The position numbers and the translations under genes were made by a program. The notes beneath the pieces were generated by a model. It saw only the letters and a program-made list of their open reading frames with translations. It was not told the DNA's origin and did not search any database. Below are positions 1 through 9,789 of a DNA stretch of 64,000 bases, piece after piece. This stretch comes from Agrobacterium tumefaciens. Its GTDB lineage: Bacteria; Pseudomonadota; Alphaproteobacteria; Rhizobiales; Rhizobiaceae. The stretch lies in NCBI GenBank assembly GCA_017744915.1, contig JAGIAH010000001.1, forward strand, positions 124,001 to 188,000, written 5' to 3'. Within the stretch, counting starts at the first letter, position 1. The number at the start of each line of letters is the position of its first letter.

Positions 1-2386
1 CGGCTGAAACGGCGGTCGTACCGGTATAGGTGCTGTCTCCCGTCAGGACCAGATTGCCCTCGCCGGTCTTTTCAAAACTGCCGCTGCCGCTCATCACGTT
101 CGAAAATGTGCCGGCCCCCTCCACGATGAGCCGCGCATTATTGGCGATATCGCCGGAACCGAAACTTCCTGCCGTGCCTTGCAAGGTGCCGCCCGAAATC
201 GTGGTACCACCGGAATAGCTGTTATTGCCTGCAAGCCGTGTGACGCCGTTTTCCGCAACGACGCTGCCCGCCCCGGAAATATCGGCCGAGAGCAAATAAG
301 CCGTCTCGGAATGATTGAACACAATCCTGCCATTGCCGGCGCCGAAGCTGATTGTCCGCGCATCCACGGTACCAGCCGAACGGGCCGTCTGCCCGGACGC
401 GGCACCAATGTTCAAAACACCCGTCGAACCCGCTGCCGAGGCAATGACGACCGTAGATGCAGCAAGCGCCGCCCCGCCCGTCACCTCGACGGAGCCACTT
501 CCGGCAGCGCCGATCACCAGCATGTCGCCGACCGAAGCGCGCGAACCCGTGCCATTGACGAGCACGGCTCCATCCGACCCCGCCGCCGAGCCGACATAAA
601 GCTGATAGGCATTCAGCGATGCGCCATTTGTGACCGTAAGATCGCCGGAACCGGATTGTCCGACCGTCATGCGACCGGAAGTGCCGAGACCGCTATCGAC
701 ATAGGCGGTGACATTCGAGCCTGCGCCGGTAATGGTCATTGTCCCGGAAGAACCGATGAGATCCCCAAGGACCACCTGTCCTGCCCGGATGTTTCCTGCA
801 GCGCTAACCATGACATTTGCCGAAGAGGTGTTTTGATAACCCGCAATCAAGGTGCCGGTCATCTTCCAGCTGGAACCGCCGCCGGTGATGGTGACCGATG
901 AAGAGGACCCGCCGAGCACAGCAACGATACCGTCATTGCTCTCCAATGTACCACCAGCCTCGACCACCAGCGTACCGTTGCCGCCACGTCCCACAGTGAG
1001 GTCACCGTTACTGCGCAGCGTGCTGCCAGTGCCGGAAATCCGGGCGGAGCCGCTGCTGCCGGCACCGTTGGCAAGCACAACGTTTTGGGCTTCGACGAGG
1101 CCTCCGCCGGTGACGGCCAACGATCCCGCCCCTTCGGCGCCGATATTCAGGCCGCCGCTACCGACATTCCAGGCCGACCCCTGCCCGTCAACGACGGCGA
1201 CCCCTGTTGCCCCGGCAACCGCGCCGAGCCGGGCGGAGGTGCTTTGTACCGTTCCGCCCGCAGTGATGTTCAAGGTCCCGTTCCCTGCCGCCCCGCCGGA
1301 AACGGCAACATCGCCGCCGACCTGCAGGTCGCCGGTCGTCCAACTAGAACCGTCACCGGTTACCGTCGCCACGGATGTGGAATGGCGGCCGATGATCGCG
1401 CTGCCACTGGTGGCTGTCGCTGCCGCCTCAACGGTCAGGCGCGCGTCCCCTTCATTTCCGACGATCAGCCCGCCGCTTTCCAGTGACGAACCAAGTCGGC
1501 TGAGCGTAACTTCACTCCCCGATGCGGAGGCAAGATTGGCGATGATGGTTGTGGTCTGACTGACGAGTTTCCCGCCGCCCGTGACCGTCAGTGTGCCTAT
1601 ACCGGCATTGCCGACAACCATGCCGTCCGCGACCGTCCAGCGGCTGCCTGCACCCGAGACGAGCGCCGTGCCTTCCGTCCCGAGCCCCTGCCCCAGGACG
1701 GCTTTATTACTGTCAACCGTGCTCCCTGCAAGGATGTTCAGGTTGCCCTGCCCGCCGGTGCCAGAGGGTGTGGAACTGCCACCGTACCCCACGAAAACAG
1801 TACCGAAGCTGGTGAGGTTGGACGAATTGTCCAGCGTGAGCGATCCGCTTCCCGTCGGCCCTTCGCCGATATAGACGGTGCCGGACGACGCGGTGGTTCC
1901 GTGCAGGAGGTCGAGTCTGCCAGTCCCATCGCCACCAATGGACAACACACCACGATTCTCCATATCCGCGCCGGACATCGTCACCGTACCGGAAACACCA
2001 TTGGCGATGCCGAGGCTGAGCGAGTTGGAAAGCAGGCTGCCGTTTACAACCAGAGTGCCGGACGCGCTTTGCCCGACCGAAACGGCATTGGCGACGGCAG
2101 CTGAGCCGATTGCGACCGTCGGCCCACCGCTGTCGATCACCACATCGGCGGCGGCCGTGGGCACGCGGGGTGAAGCGGCCCAGTTCGTACCGGTCGACCA
2201 ATCGCCGCCCGCAGCACCGGCCCAGTTCAGTGTTTGCGCCGTGGCGTTCTGGCCGGCGGCGACGCAAAGCATGACTGACAAAAATCCGGTCGCGCCGCTG
2301 GTTGCGATCCGGCCGAACGCCGTTCTGCGCGCGCGTCTTTCCGGAGAGGTTTCCCTTTCCAAAAAGAGGCAGAAACAACCGGACAT
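1..2386 (-). CDS. Autotransporter-type adhesin with beta-strand (PATR-like) repeats, 3' end outside window
   Basis: About 795 N-terminal residues are visible and the frame stays open to the left edge. The start is the ATG at 2386, preceded by a GGGGAAG ribosome site. A long signal sequence follows (basic stretch, then hydrophobic GFLSVMLCVAAG ending near NATAQ), and the mature part begins TLNWAGAAGGDWSTGTNWA, typical of passenger domains. The rest repeats motifs such as GSGSFEKTGEGNLVLTG and STYTGTT, the autotransporter-associated beta-strand repeat, with Gly/Ser/Thr/Asn-rich composition and almost no Cys. By family knowledge this is a secreted beta-helix passenger; the C-terminal barrel needed to prove a type V autotransporter lies outside the window. 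It follows smoA on the same strand after 221 bp, so it probably has its own promoter. Confidence 0.82.
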   Translation of the reverse strand, partial: MSGCFCLFLERETSPERRARRTAFGRIATSGATGFLSVMLCVAAGQNATAQTLNWAGAAGGDWSTGTNWAASPRVPTAAADVVIDSGGPTVAIGSAAVANAVSVGQSASGTLVVNGSLLSNSLSLGIANGVSGTVTMSGADMENRGVLSIGGDGTGRLDLLHGTTASSGTVYIGEGPTGSGSLTLDNSSNLTSFGTVFVGYGGSSTPSGTGGQGNLNILAGSTVDSNKAVLGQGLGTEGTALVSGAGSRWTVADGMVVGNAGIGTLTVTGGGKLVSQTTTIIANLASASGSEVTLSRLGSSLESGGLIVGNEGDARLTVEAAATATSGSAIIGRHSTSVATVTGDGSSWTTGDLQVGGDVAVSGGAAGNGTLNITAGGTVQSTSARLGAVAGATGVAVVDGQGSAWNVGSGGLNIGAEGAGSLAVTGGGLVEAQNVVLANGAGSSGSARISGTGSTLRSNGDLTVGRGGNGTLVVEAGGTLESNDGIVAVLGGSSSSVTITGGGSSWKMTGTLIAGYQNTSSANVMVSAAGNIRAGQVVLGDLIGSSGTMTITGAGSNVTAYVDSGLGTSGRMTVGQSGSGDLTVTNGASLNAYQLYVGSAAGSDGAVLVNGTGSRASVGDMLVIGAAGSGSVEVTGGAALAASTVVIASAAGSTGVLNIGAASGQTARSAGTVDARTISFGAGNGRIVFNHSETAYLLSADISGAGSVVAENGVTRLAGNNSYSGGTTISGGTLQGTAGSFGSGDIANNARLIVEGAGTFSNVMSGSGSFEKTGEGNLVLTGDSTYTGTTAVSA

Positions 2387-2607
2387 TCAATCTTCCCCAA
2401 TGGAGCGGCGCACTATGTCTATGATTCGGCGAATCATTTTTCGCCGAACCAAGTGCATTAAGCCATTTCGGAAGGTGAACGCCAGCTATAACATCATGAC
2501 GACCCTGTTTTACTATCGATGCCAAGATGAAGCGGAAGAAAAGCAGGCATCACGCCTTGCGTTTCCAGTAGATATTTTACCGCAACGGCAGAAAGGACCA
2601 CCCCTGC

Positions 2608-3132
2608 CTATTGCCGGGAGAACCGGCCGAAGGCCCCGCCCGAAAAGCACAGCGGATCACCATCGCGATGGGCGGCACGCAGCACCTCGCCAACGATGAT
2701 GGTGTGGTCGCCCGCATCATGGGCCGCAGCCCGGCGGCATTCGAAACGGGCGAGCGTTCCGGGAATGACCGGCACACCTTCGTCGTTGATTTCCCAGTCC
2801 AGATCATCAAAAGCACGGCCATTGCGGGTGAACCGGGCGCTCAGAACATCCTGATCGGCACTCAGCACATGAATGGCGAAATGGGTCGCATCACTGAAAG
2901 CTGAGTAACGGGACGAGCTTTTCGCCGGTGACCACAGGACCAGCGGCGGATCGAGAGAAACGGACGCGAAACTGTTGACCGTCATGCCGATAGGACCGTT
3001 CGGCGTCGTGGCGGTCACCACCGTGACACCAGTGGTGAAAGCGCCAAGCGCATTGCGAAAGCTGCGGCTGTTTTCGCCACCGGGAACGAATACATGCTCA
3101 TTGGGCATTTTCATCGCCTCTGCCACTGTCAT
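2608..3132 (-). CDS. smoA: Flavin reductase of the sulfoquinovose monooxygenase system
   Basis: A 174-residue protein of the flavin reductase-like (HpaC/RutF-type) family; RNALGAFTTGVTVVTA near the N-terminus and TVNSFASVSLDPPLVLW are the flavin-binding signatures. It should reduce FMN with NAD(P)H to supply FMNH2 to SmoC. The ATG at 3132 overlaps the smoB stop (ATGA), so it is translationally coupled and last in the smoC-smoB-smoA operon. The frame continues upstream across smoB, but the coupled ATG fits the family length. The name follows the A. tumefaciens smo cluster, whose gene order is matched exactly here. Confidence 0.9.
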   Translation of the reverse strand: MTVAEAMKMPNEHVFVPGGENSRSFRNALGAFTTGVTVVTATTPNGPIGMTVNSFASVSLDPPLVLWSPAKSSSRYSAFSDATHFAIHVLSADQDVLSARFTRNGRAFDDLDWEINDEGVPVIPGTLARFECRRAAAHDAGDHTIIVGEVLRAAHRDGDPLCFSGGAFGRFSRQ

Positions 3133-4025
3133 CACGGCACCTCTTTTCCAATCGCAAGGGTGTAGAGTTCGAACCAGGTCTGGCGGTCCATCGTCACGCG
3201 AAGCGCATCGGCAGCGGTTCTGATACGCTCGATATTGTTGGTGCCCAGTACCGGCACGATCTTTGCCGGATGACGCAGCAGCCAGGCGATCGCAACAGCT
3301 GTTGCATCGACGCCCTGTTCCTTGCCGATGCGCTGCAGGGCAGCCATGGTGCCGCCATGCGCGCCGGAGAACAGCGAGCCACCGCCGAGCGGCGACCATG
3401 CCATGGGCGAGACGCGCTTTTCCTGCAGGAAGGCCAGATCGCCATTGGTGAAGCAATCGGTGGCAAGAAGGCTCATTTCGATCTGGTTCGTCACGAGCCG
3501 GTTGCTCATTGTCGATTGCAGCAGCGAAAAATCCCATGGACGGAAGTTCGATACACCAACAGCCTTGACCTTGCCGGAAGCCACCAGCGCATCGAGCGCC
3601 TTGCCGGTTTCTTCCGCGTCGATCAGTGGGTCCGGACGGTGAATGAGCAGCAGATCGACGTGATCGGTTCCCATGTCGCGCAACGATGCCTCGACCGAAG
3701 CATTGATGTGGCCAGCCGTCGTATCGTAGTGCTTGACGCGGGCGGCGGAGTGACGGCCGGCCGGTGCAACGATGCCACATTTGGTGACGATTTCGATCTT
3801 GTCGCGCAGTCCGGGGGCCGCCTTCAGGCCATCGCCGAGAATGGCTTCCGCCGTATATCCGCCGTAGATGTCGGCCTGATCCATGGTGGTGATGCCCTGC
3901 GCGAGGCAAGCCTCGATCTTCGCCTGCACATGCGCCGGCGAGGTGTCGGTATCGTCACCAATGCGCCACATGCCATAAACAATGCGGCTGAGTTCGAGTT
4001 TGTCAGAAAGAGCGATACGTTCCAT
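3132..4025 (-). CDS. smoB: Aldo/keto reductase, 6-oxo-glucose reductase
   Basis: A 297-residue aldo-keto reductase. The catalytic tetrad can be placed at Asp49, Tyr54 (DIYGGY), Lys82 (TKCG) and His129 (LIHRPD); VGVSNFRPWDFSLL is the second family signature. In the SMO pathway this enzyme reduces 6-oxo-glucose, made by SmoC, to glucose with NAD(P)H. The start ATG shares one base with the smoC stop (TGATG), and the stop overlaps the smoA start, so the three genes form a tight operon. On sequence alone it could be any AKR of this subfamily; the specific role comes from the cluster. Confidence 0.9.
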   Translation of the reverse strand: MERIALSDKLELSRIVYGMWRIGDDTDTSPAHVQAKIEACLAQGITTMDQADIYGGYTAEAILGDGLKAAPGLRDKIEIVTKCGIVAPAGRHSAARVKHYDTTAGHINASVEASLRDMGTDHVDLLLIHRPDPLIDAEETGKALDALVASGKVKAVGVSNFRPWDFSLLQSTMSNRLVTNQIEMSLLATDCFTNGDLAFLQEKRVSPMAWSPLGGGSLFSGAHGGTMAALQRIGKEQGVDATAVAIAWLLRHPAKIVPVLGTNNIERIRTAADALRVTMDRQTWFELYTLAIGKEVP

Positions 4026-5182
4026 CAGTGGCGTTCCCCGTTGCCGAGCGGCGTGGCTGGCGTTTCAGAAGGTACCCGGCCGTAAGCATGCGGCAGGGAG
4101 CAGGTTTTCATCTGCGGCAGAACCTTGGTGCCGAAATGTTCCGCCTCGTCAAGATGCGGATAACCGGAGAGTATGAAGGCGCGGATACCCATCTTCTGAT
4201 ATTCCTCCAGCGCCGAAAGGACCTGATCCGTCGAACCCACCAGCGCCGCACCGCAGCCGGAGCGTGCCCGGCCGATGCCGGTCCACAGATTGGGCTCGAC
4301 ATAACCGAACTTGTCGGCGAGTTCGCGGGCCCGTGCCTGATGCGAGACGCCGAGCGAGCCGCTGTCATGGGCGCGGTTGCGGATCAGCTGGCCATATTCG
4401 TCATCGAGCTTCGACACCAGATGGTCGGCATATTCGCGGGCTTCCTTTTCGGTATCACGCACCACCATGTGAACGCGTAGACCATAATCCAGCGTGCGGC
4501 CATGGGCGGCGGCGCGCTCATTGGCGGCGCGCATGCGGTCTGCCAGCTGGTCCTTGGTCTCCGGCCACATCAGATAGACGTCGCATTGTGCGCCGCAGAG
4601 TTCCAGCGCATCCGGAGAGTAACCGCCGAAATAGAGAAGCGGCCCGCCATTCTGCTGGTACGGTCTTGCGGGTTCGGTGGAGACGCCCTTGAACTGGTAG
4701 ATTTCACCGTCATGGTCGATGGTATCCCGCGTCCAAGCCTGACGCAAAATCTCGACGACCTCGTGGCTGCGCTTGTAACGGAAGGCGCTGTCGGCAACTT
4801 CGCCGGGAAAATCCGAGCTGATGACGTTAAGCGTCAGGCGGCCCTTCAGCATATGGTCGAGCGTTGCCACGGTCCGCGCCAGCATGATCGGCTGCATCTC
4901 GCCGCAGCGAATTGCCGCGAGGAAATTGATGCGGTCGCTGATCGGCGCGCAGCCGGCAACGAAGCTCAGCGTGTCCTGTCCGACCTGATAGGACGAAGGG
5001 CAGAGAATGTTGCGGAAACCGAGTTCCTCTGCTTTTTTGACGATATCGGAGCAATGTTCGAAGCTGGAACGCAAGCTGCCATCCGGCACGCCGAGATAGG
5101 CGTAGTCATCGGAACACAAAGCGGAAAACCAGGAGACCTCTGCAGCATCGAGATCAGCGGATGTAACGGGTACGACGGTCAT
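4025..5182 (-). CDS. smoC: FMNH2-dependent sulfoquinovose monooxygenase (SsuD-like)
   Basis: A 385-residue luciferase-type flavin monooxygenase close to alkanesulfonate monooxygenase SsuD; conserved blocks include LDHMLKGRLTLNVISSDFPGE and the C-terminal GYPHLDEAEHFGTKVLP. It is expected to cleave the C-S bond of sulfoquinovose using FMNH2 and O2, giving sulfite and 6-oxo-glucose. The start chosen is the ATG at 5182 with GAGGAGGAA just upstream; an extension of five residues is possible but has no ribosome site. First gene of the minus-strand operon, divergent from smoD across about 100 bp that hold a candidate operator. Confidence 0.9.
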   Translation of the reverse strand: MTVVPVTSADLDAAEVSWFSALCSDDYAYLGVPDGSLRSSFEHCSDIVKKAEELGFRNILCPSSYQVGQDTLSFVAGCAPISDRINFLAAIRCGEMQPIMLARTVATLDHMLKGRLTLNVISSDFPGEVADSAFRYKRSHEVVEILRQAWTRDTIDHDGEIYQFKGVSTEPARPYQQNGGPLLYFGGYSPDALELCGAQCDVYLMWPETKDQLADRMRAANERAAAHGRTLDYGLRVHMVVRDTEKEAREYADHLVSKLDDEYGQLIRNRAHDSGSLGVSHQARARELADKFGYVEPNLWTGIGRARSGCGAALVGSTDQVLSALEEYQKMGIRAFILSGYPHLDEAEHFGTKVLPQMKTCSLPHAYGRVPSETPATPLGNGERH

Positions 5183-5239
5183 GCAATTCCTCCTCAAGGC
5201 CGCTCTCGTTTTTCTTGCATAACATCAAGAAATATGTAA

Positions 5240-5256
5240 ATCAATGATGTATCAAT
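5240..5256 (-). promoter_or_regulatory. ATTGAT-N5-ATTGAT direct repeat, candidate smo operator
   Basis: On the minus strand the sequence reads ATTGATACATCATTGAT: two ATTGAT half-sites 11 bp apart in the smoC-smoD intergenic region. The same arrangement recurs upstream of smoE at 6131-6147. Placement at both promoter regions of the cluster suggests a shared regulator site, most simply for SmoD. This is inference; GntR sites are more often inverted repeats. Confidence 0.5.
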
Positions 5257-5282
5257 TTTTGTTTCGGGGAGGAAACGGCATC

Positions 5283-5987
5283 ATGAAACACACTGGCGGC
5301 AGCCTGCCCATGTATATGCAGATCGCCGAAATGCTGGTGCGCGAGGTGGCTGCCGGCCGATTGATCGATGGTGAAAAGCTGGCGCCTGAGCGCGATATGG
5401 CGGCCGATCTCGGCATTGCCGTCGGTACGCTGCGCAAGGCGCTTGCCGAATTGCAGGAGCGCGGCCTTCTCGAGCGCGTGCAAGGGTCAGGCAATTACAT
5501 CCGCGCGGTCAGTGACCCGCAGAGCGTTTACGCCTTCTTCCGGCTTGAACTGATCGAGGGCGGCGGCCTGCCAACGGCGGAGGTTCTGGATGTGGCGCGC
5601 CTTGCCAAGCCAGCCGACCTACCCGCCTTCGGCACATCGACCGAGGGACACAGGATTCGCCGTCTTCGCCGCATCGCCGGAAAACCGGCGGCCATAGAGG
5701 AAATCTGGCTGGACGGTTCCTATGTCGATGCGATCGCCATCGAGAACATGTCGGAATCGCTTTATCTTTATTACCGTACCCGCCTCAATCTCTGGATATC
5801 GAAGGCCGAAGACCGCGTCGATCTGGGTGAAGTGCCCGAATGGGCGCCTGAGGTTTTCGGCCAGAAGCCGGGCGTGTCTGTGCCCAGAGTGTTGCGCCTC
5901 AGCCAGGCGCAGGATGGCGCGGTGGCTGAAGTTTCATGGACCTGGTTCGACCATACCGTGGCGCGCTATGTTTCTCGCATACGTTGA
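5283..5987 (+). CDS. smoD: GntR-family regulator of the smo cluster (HutC/UTRA type)
   Basis: A 234-residue protein with an N-terminal winged helix (LPMYMQIAEMLVREVAAGRL, then LAPERDMAADLGIAVGTLRK, LQERGLLERVQGSGNYIR) and a C-terminal UTRA-like effector domain. The start is the ATG at 5283 preceded by GGGGAGGAAA; an upstream in-frame ATG would place the candidate operator inside the gene. It lies between the two arms of the smo cluster, the usual spot for a local repressor that senses a pathway sugar. The effector (sulfoquinovose, SQ-glycerol or another) cannot be read from sequence. Confidence 0.85.
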   Translation: MKHTGGSLPMYMQIAEMLVREVAAGRLIDGEKLAPERDMAADLGIAVGTLRKALAELQERGLLERVQGSGNYIRAVSDPQSVYAFFRLELIEGGGLPTAEVLDVARLAKPADLPAFGTSTEGHRIRRLRRIAGKPAAIEEIWLDGSYVDAIAIENMSESLYLYYRTRLNLWISKAEDRVDLGEVPEWAPEVFGQKPGVSVPRVLRLSQAQDGAVAEVSWTWFDHTVARYVSRIR

Positions 5988-6322
5988 GATTGCGCAAATT
6001 TCGCGTGATCTACATGGGTGAAGGAATTTGACGGGAGGCAAGCAAGCCGTTGCCTGCTCAGCAGGTAGTTTTGCAGTTATATTTCTTTGAATCAATGGCT
6101 TAGTAGTTTTTGATTTCTGTCAGAAATAAAATTGATATACTATTGATTTCCTTTTTATGAAAGGTAATATCACGACCTCAGGGAGACAGGCGTTTTGCCA
6201 TCCCACGATATCGCCGGACAATCGGGATCGATTTTCGAAGATGCGATACGGGGAACTTGAAGGTTGATACCGGCTATTGCGTCCATTCAAAATTCGGGCG
6301 CGCCGGTCGTGAGGAGGAAAAT
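5988..6322 (+). promoter_or_regulatory. Intergenic region upstream of the smo transporter operon
   Basis: 335 bp without a gene, AT-rich in the middle (6060-6160) and flanked by GC-rich sequence. It holds the ATTGAT-N5-ATTGAT element at 6131-6147 and a single ATCAAT half-site at 6091-6096. It ends with the strong smoE ribosome site GAGGAGGAAA. It most probably contains the smoE-I promoter; no clear -35/-10 pair was seen. Confidence 0.5.
6131..6147 (+). promoter_or_regulatory. ATTGAT-N5-ATTGAT direct repeat upstream of smoE
   Basis: ATTGATATACTATTGAT: the same spaced half-sites as in the smoC-smoD gap, here about 175 bp before the smoE start. Two copies with identical half-sites and identical 5-bp spacers at the two control regions of one cluster argue for an operator; the binding protein is inferred, not shown. 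Confidence 0.5.
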
Positions 6323-7399
6323 ATGGCTTCGGTCAGCCTGCGCAAGCTGGACAAGAGTTACGGTGCGCTGCGCATCGTCAAGGGCATCGACCTTGAAATC
6401 AACGATGGCGAATTCGTCGTGTTCGTCGGCCCTTCCGGCTGCGGCAAATCCACGACGCTGCGTATGGTCGCGGGGCTGGAGAGCATTACCGGCGGCGAGG
6501 TGAAGATCGGCGACCGCGTTGTCAACAAGCTGCCGCCGCGCGAACGCGACATCGCCATGGTGTTTCAGGACTATGCGCTTTATCCGCACAAGACGGTGCG
6601 TGAGAACATGGGTTTCAGCCTGAAGGTACGCGGCGTCAGCGCCTCCCAGGCCAATGCCAGCATCGATGAAGCGGCGAAGATGCTCGGCATCGAGCATCTT
6701 CTCGACCGGCGGCCCGGCCAGCTTTCCGGCGGCCAGCGTCAGCGTGTGGCCATGGGACGCGCCATCGTGCGCCGCCCGCAGGTCTTCCTGTTCGACGAGC
6801 CGCTTTCCAACCTCGACGCCAAGCTGCGCGGACAGGTGCGCACGGAAATCAAGCGCCTGCACCAGCAACTCGGCACCACCATCATCTACGTCACCCATGA
6901 CCAGGTAGAGGCCATGACGCTCGCCGACCGCATCGTCATCCTGCGCGGCGGTGATATCGAGCAGGTCGGCACGCCGGATGAGGTCTACAACCGCCCTGAA
7001 AGTGTCTTCGTCGGCGGTTTCGTCGGTGCGCCCGCCATGAATTTTGCCCGCGCCAAGGTGAACGGCGACCGGTTGACATTCTCCGACGGCAATTCACTGC
7101 CGATGGCGGCCATCCGGCCATCGCGCGAAACGGGGCTCGAAGGCCGCGAAGTCATCGTTGGCATTCGTCCGGAACATTTCGGTCCTGCCGAGGGCTTCGA
7201 CAGCCAGCTTGCCGTGAAGGTGCAGGTGGTGGAGCCGCTGGGTTCGGACACGCTCGTCCATTTCAGCCTCGGCGATGCGGCGCTGACCGCGCGGATGCCG
7301 CCGCAGCTTCGGCCAACCCCGAACGAGGAACTGCGGATCGGCGTCGATCCATCCAAGGTCCATCTTTTCGACGCGACGACGGAACGCTCTATCCACTGA
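6323..7399 (+). CDS. smoE: ABC transporter ATPase for sulfoquinovosyl glycerol uptake
   Basis: A 358-residue ATPase of the MalK/UgpC type. Walker A is GPSGCGKST (residues 36-44), the Q-loop lies in VFQDYALYPHKTV, the signature LSGGQRQR starts at residue 134, Walker B is FLFDEP (155-160), and the H-loop is VTHDQVEA. A C-terminal TOBE-like regulatory domain follows (IVGIRPEHFGP). The ATG at 6323 has GAGGAGGAAAAT upstream and is preferred over an in-frame start 66 bp earlier. Atypically for such operons, it comes before the binding protein and permeases. It powers SmoG/SmoH import of the substrate captured by SmoF. Confidence 0.9.
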   Translation: MASVSLRKLDKSYGALRIVKGIDLEINDGEFVVFVGPSGCGKSTTLRMVAGLESITGGEVKIGDRVVNKLPPRERDIAMVFQDYALYPHKTVRENMGFSLKVRGVSASQANASIDEAAKMLGIEHLLDRRPGQLSGGQRQRVAMGRAIVRRPQVFLFDEPLSNLDAKLRGQVRTEIKRLHQQLGTTIIYVTHDQVEAMTLADRIVILRGGDIEQVGTPDEVYNRPESVFVGGFVGAPAMNFARAKVNGDRLTFSDGNSLPMAAIRPSRETGLEGREVIVGIRPEHFGPAEGFDSQLAVKVQVVEPLGSDTLVHFSLGDAALTARMPPQLRPTPNEELRIGVDPSKVHLFDATTERSIH

Positions 7400-7437
7400 T
7401 TGCCGGGCGAAAAACGCTTCGGCCAAGGGTTTAATAA

Positions 7438-8700
<1,263 letters not shown>

Positions 8701-8706
8701 ACTTCA

Positions 8707-8744
8707 GGCCGGAAGGCGGCATGCGTGCCATGCCCTTTCCGGCC
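8707..8744 (+). terminator. Intercistronic hairpin between smoF and smoG
   Basis: GGCCGGAAGG pairs with CTTTCCGGCC, with an inner GGCATG/CATGCC stem, directly after the smoF stop. There is no long T-run, so it looks more like an mRNA-stabilising or partial attenuation hairpin (malE-malF style) than a full terminator. Confidence 0.6.
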
Positions 8745-8826
8745 GTTTCGACTGACAGGAATAAAGCCGCCTGAACGGCGCGATAAACGGGCCGGGCATA
8801 AACCGGTCCGATCGGGAGACGATGAC

Positions 8827-9786
8827 GTGAATCCAGTTGCGGGAGCGGCAAACGTGACGATGCCGGAAAGAACCATGGTCCGGGTGGACGAAAAGAAGTT
8901 GCCGCGCTGGACGCGGTGGCTCGATCTCGGCGACCAGTCACTGGCCGTGCTTCTGCTCGCGCCGGCCGCGATCCTGCTGTCGCTCATCATCGTTTATCCG
9001 GTGGCAAGACTTGTCTACACGAGCTTCTTCAGCCTTTCGCTGACCTCAGGCCTGCCGGCGGAATTTATCGGCTTTGAAAATTACACGGCGATGTTCGATG
9101 ATCCGATCTTCTGGGAAACGACCTGGAATACGGTTCTCATCACGCTGATCACGGTGCCCGGCGCGCTCTTCATGGGCCTTGGCCTCGCGCTGCTCGCCAA
9201 CCTGCCTTTCTCCATGCAGTGGCCGATGCGGCTTTCGCTTCTCATTCCCTGGGCGCTGCCGCTCTCCTTTGCCGGCCTTATCTTCGCGTGGTTCTTCCAT
9301 TACGAATATGGCGTGGTCAATGATGTGCTGAACCGGCTGGGCTTTGAAGGCATCATCTGGTTCAACTCGCCGAACTGGGCTTTTGCGGCCATCTGCCTGA
9401 CGATCATCTGGAAGACATCCTCCTTCATGGCGCTGATGATCCTTGCCGGTCTTCAGACCATTCCGCGCTCGCTCTACGAGGCAGCGGATGTGGATGGCGC
9501 CGGCAAGATCAGGCAGTTCTTCGAGATCACCCTGCCGCTGCTGAAGCCCTCGATCGTCGTCGCCCTCATCTTCCGCACGATCACGGCGCTGCAAACCTTT
9601 GATATTCCCTACATGATGACCGGCGGCGGCCCCGGTACCTCCACCACCACGCTTGCCATGTATATCCACCAGAACACCGTTTCCTTCCTCGATCTCGGTT
9701 ACGGCTCTGCGCTGGCGGTCATGATGTTTGCGCTTTCGATGTGCGTCACGGCCGTTTATCTCCGCATTATCAGGACGAAGGACTGA
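8827..9786 (+). CDS. smoG: ABC transporter permease, smo system (MalF type)
   Basis: A 319-residue inner-membrane permease with six predicted helices; the EAA loop is YEAADVDGAGKIRQFFEITLP. A GTG start at 8827 is chosen because GGGAG lies about 8 bp upstream and it gives the usual family length; the frame is open further upstream without a ribosome site. Pairs with SmoH to form the channel energised by SmoE. Only 3 bp separate it from smoH. Confidence 0.87.
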   Translation: MNPVAGAANVTMPERTMVRVDEKKLPRWTRWLDLGDQSLAVLLLAPAAILLSLIIVYPVARLVYTSFFSLSLTSGLPAEFIGFENYTAMFDDPIFWETTWNTVLITLITVPGALFMGLGLALLANLPFSMQWPMRLSLLIPWALPLSFAGLIFAWFFHYEYGVVNDVLNRLGFEGIIWFNSPNWAFAAICLTIIWKTSSFMALMILAGLQTIPRSLYEAADVDGAGKIRQFFEITLPLLKPSIVVALIFRTITALQTFDIPYMMTGGGPGTSTTTLAMYIHQNTVSFLDLGYGSALAVMMFALSMCVTAVYLRIIRTKD

Positions 9787-9789
9787 TCC

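Noticed and set aside
179-901. Plus-strand frames across the autotransporter gene (also 852-1559, 1085-1486, 1878-2699)
   Set aside because: They are antisense to the minus-strand repeat protein, whose translation gives recognisable beta-strand repeats over the whole 2386 bp; the plus-strand products are Arg/Pro-rich without family features.
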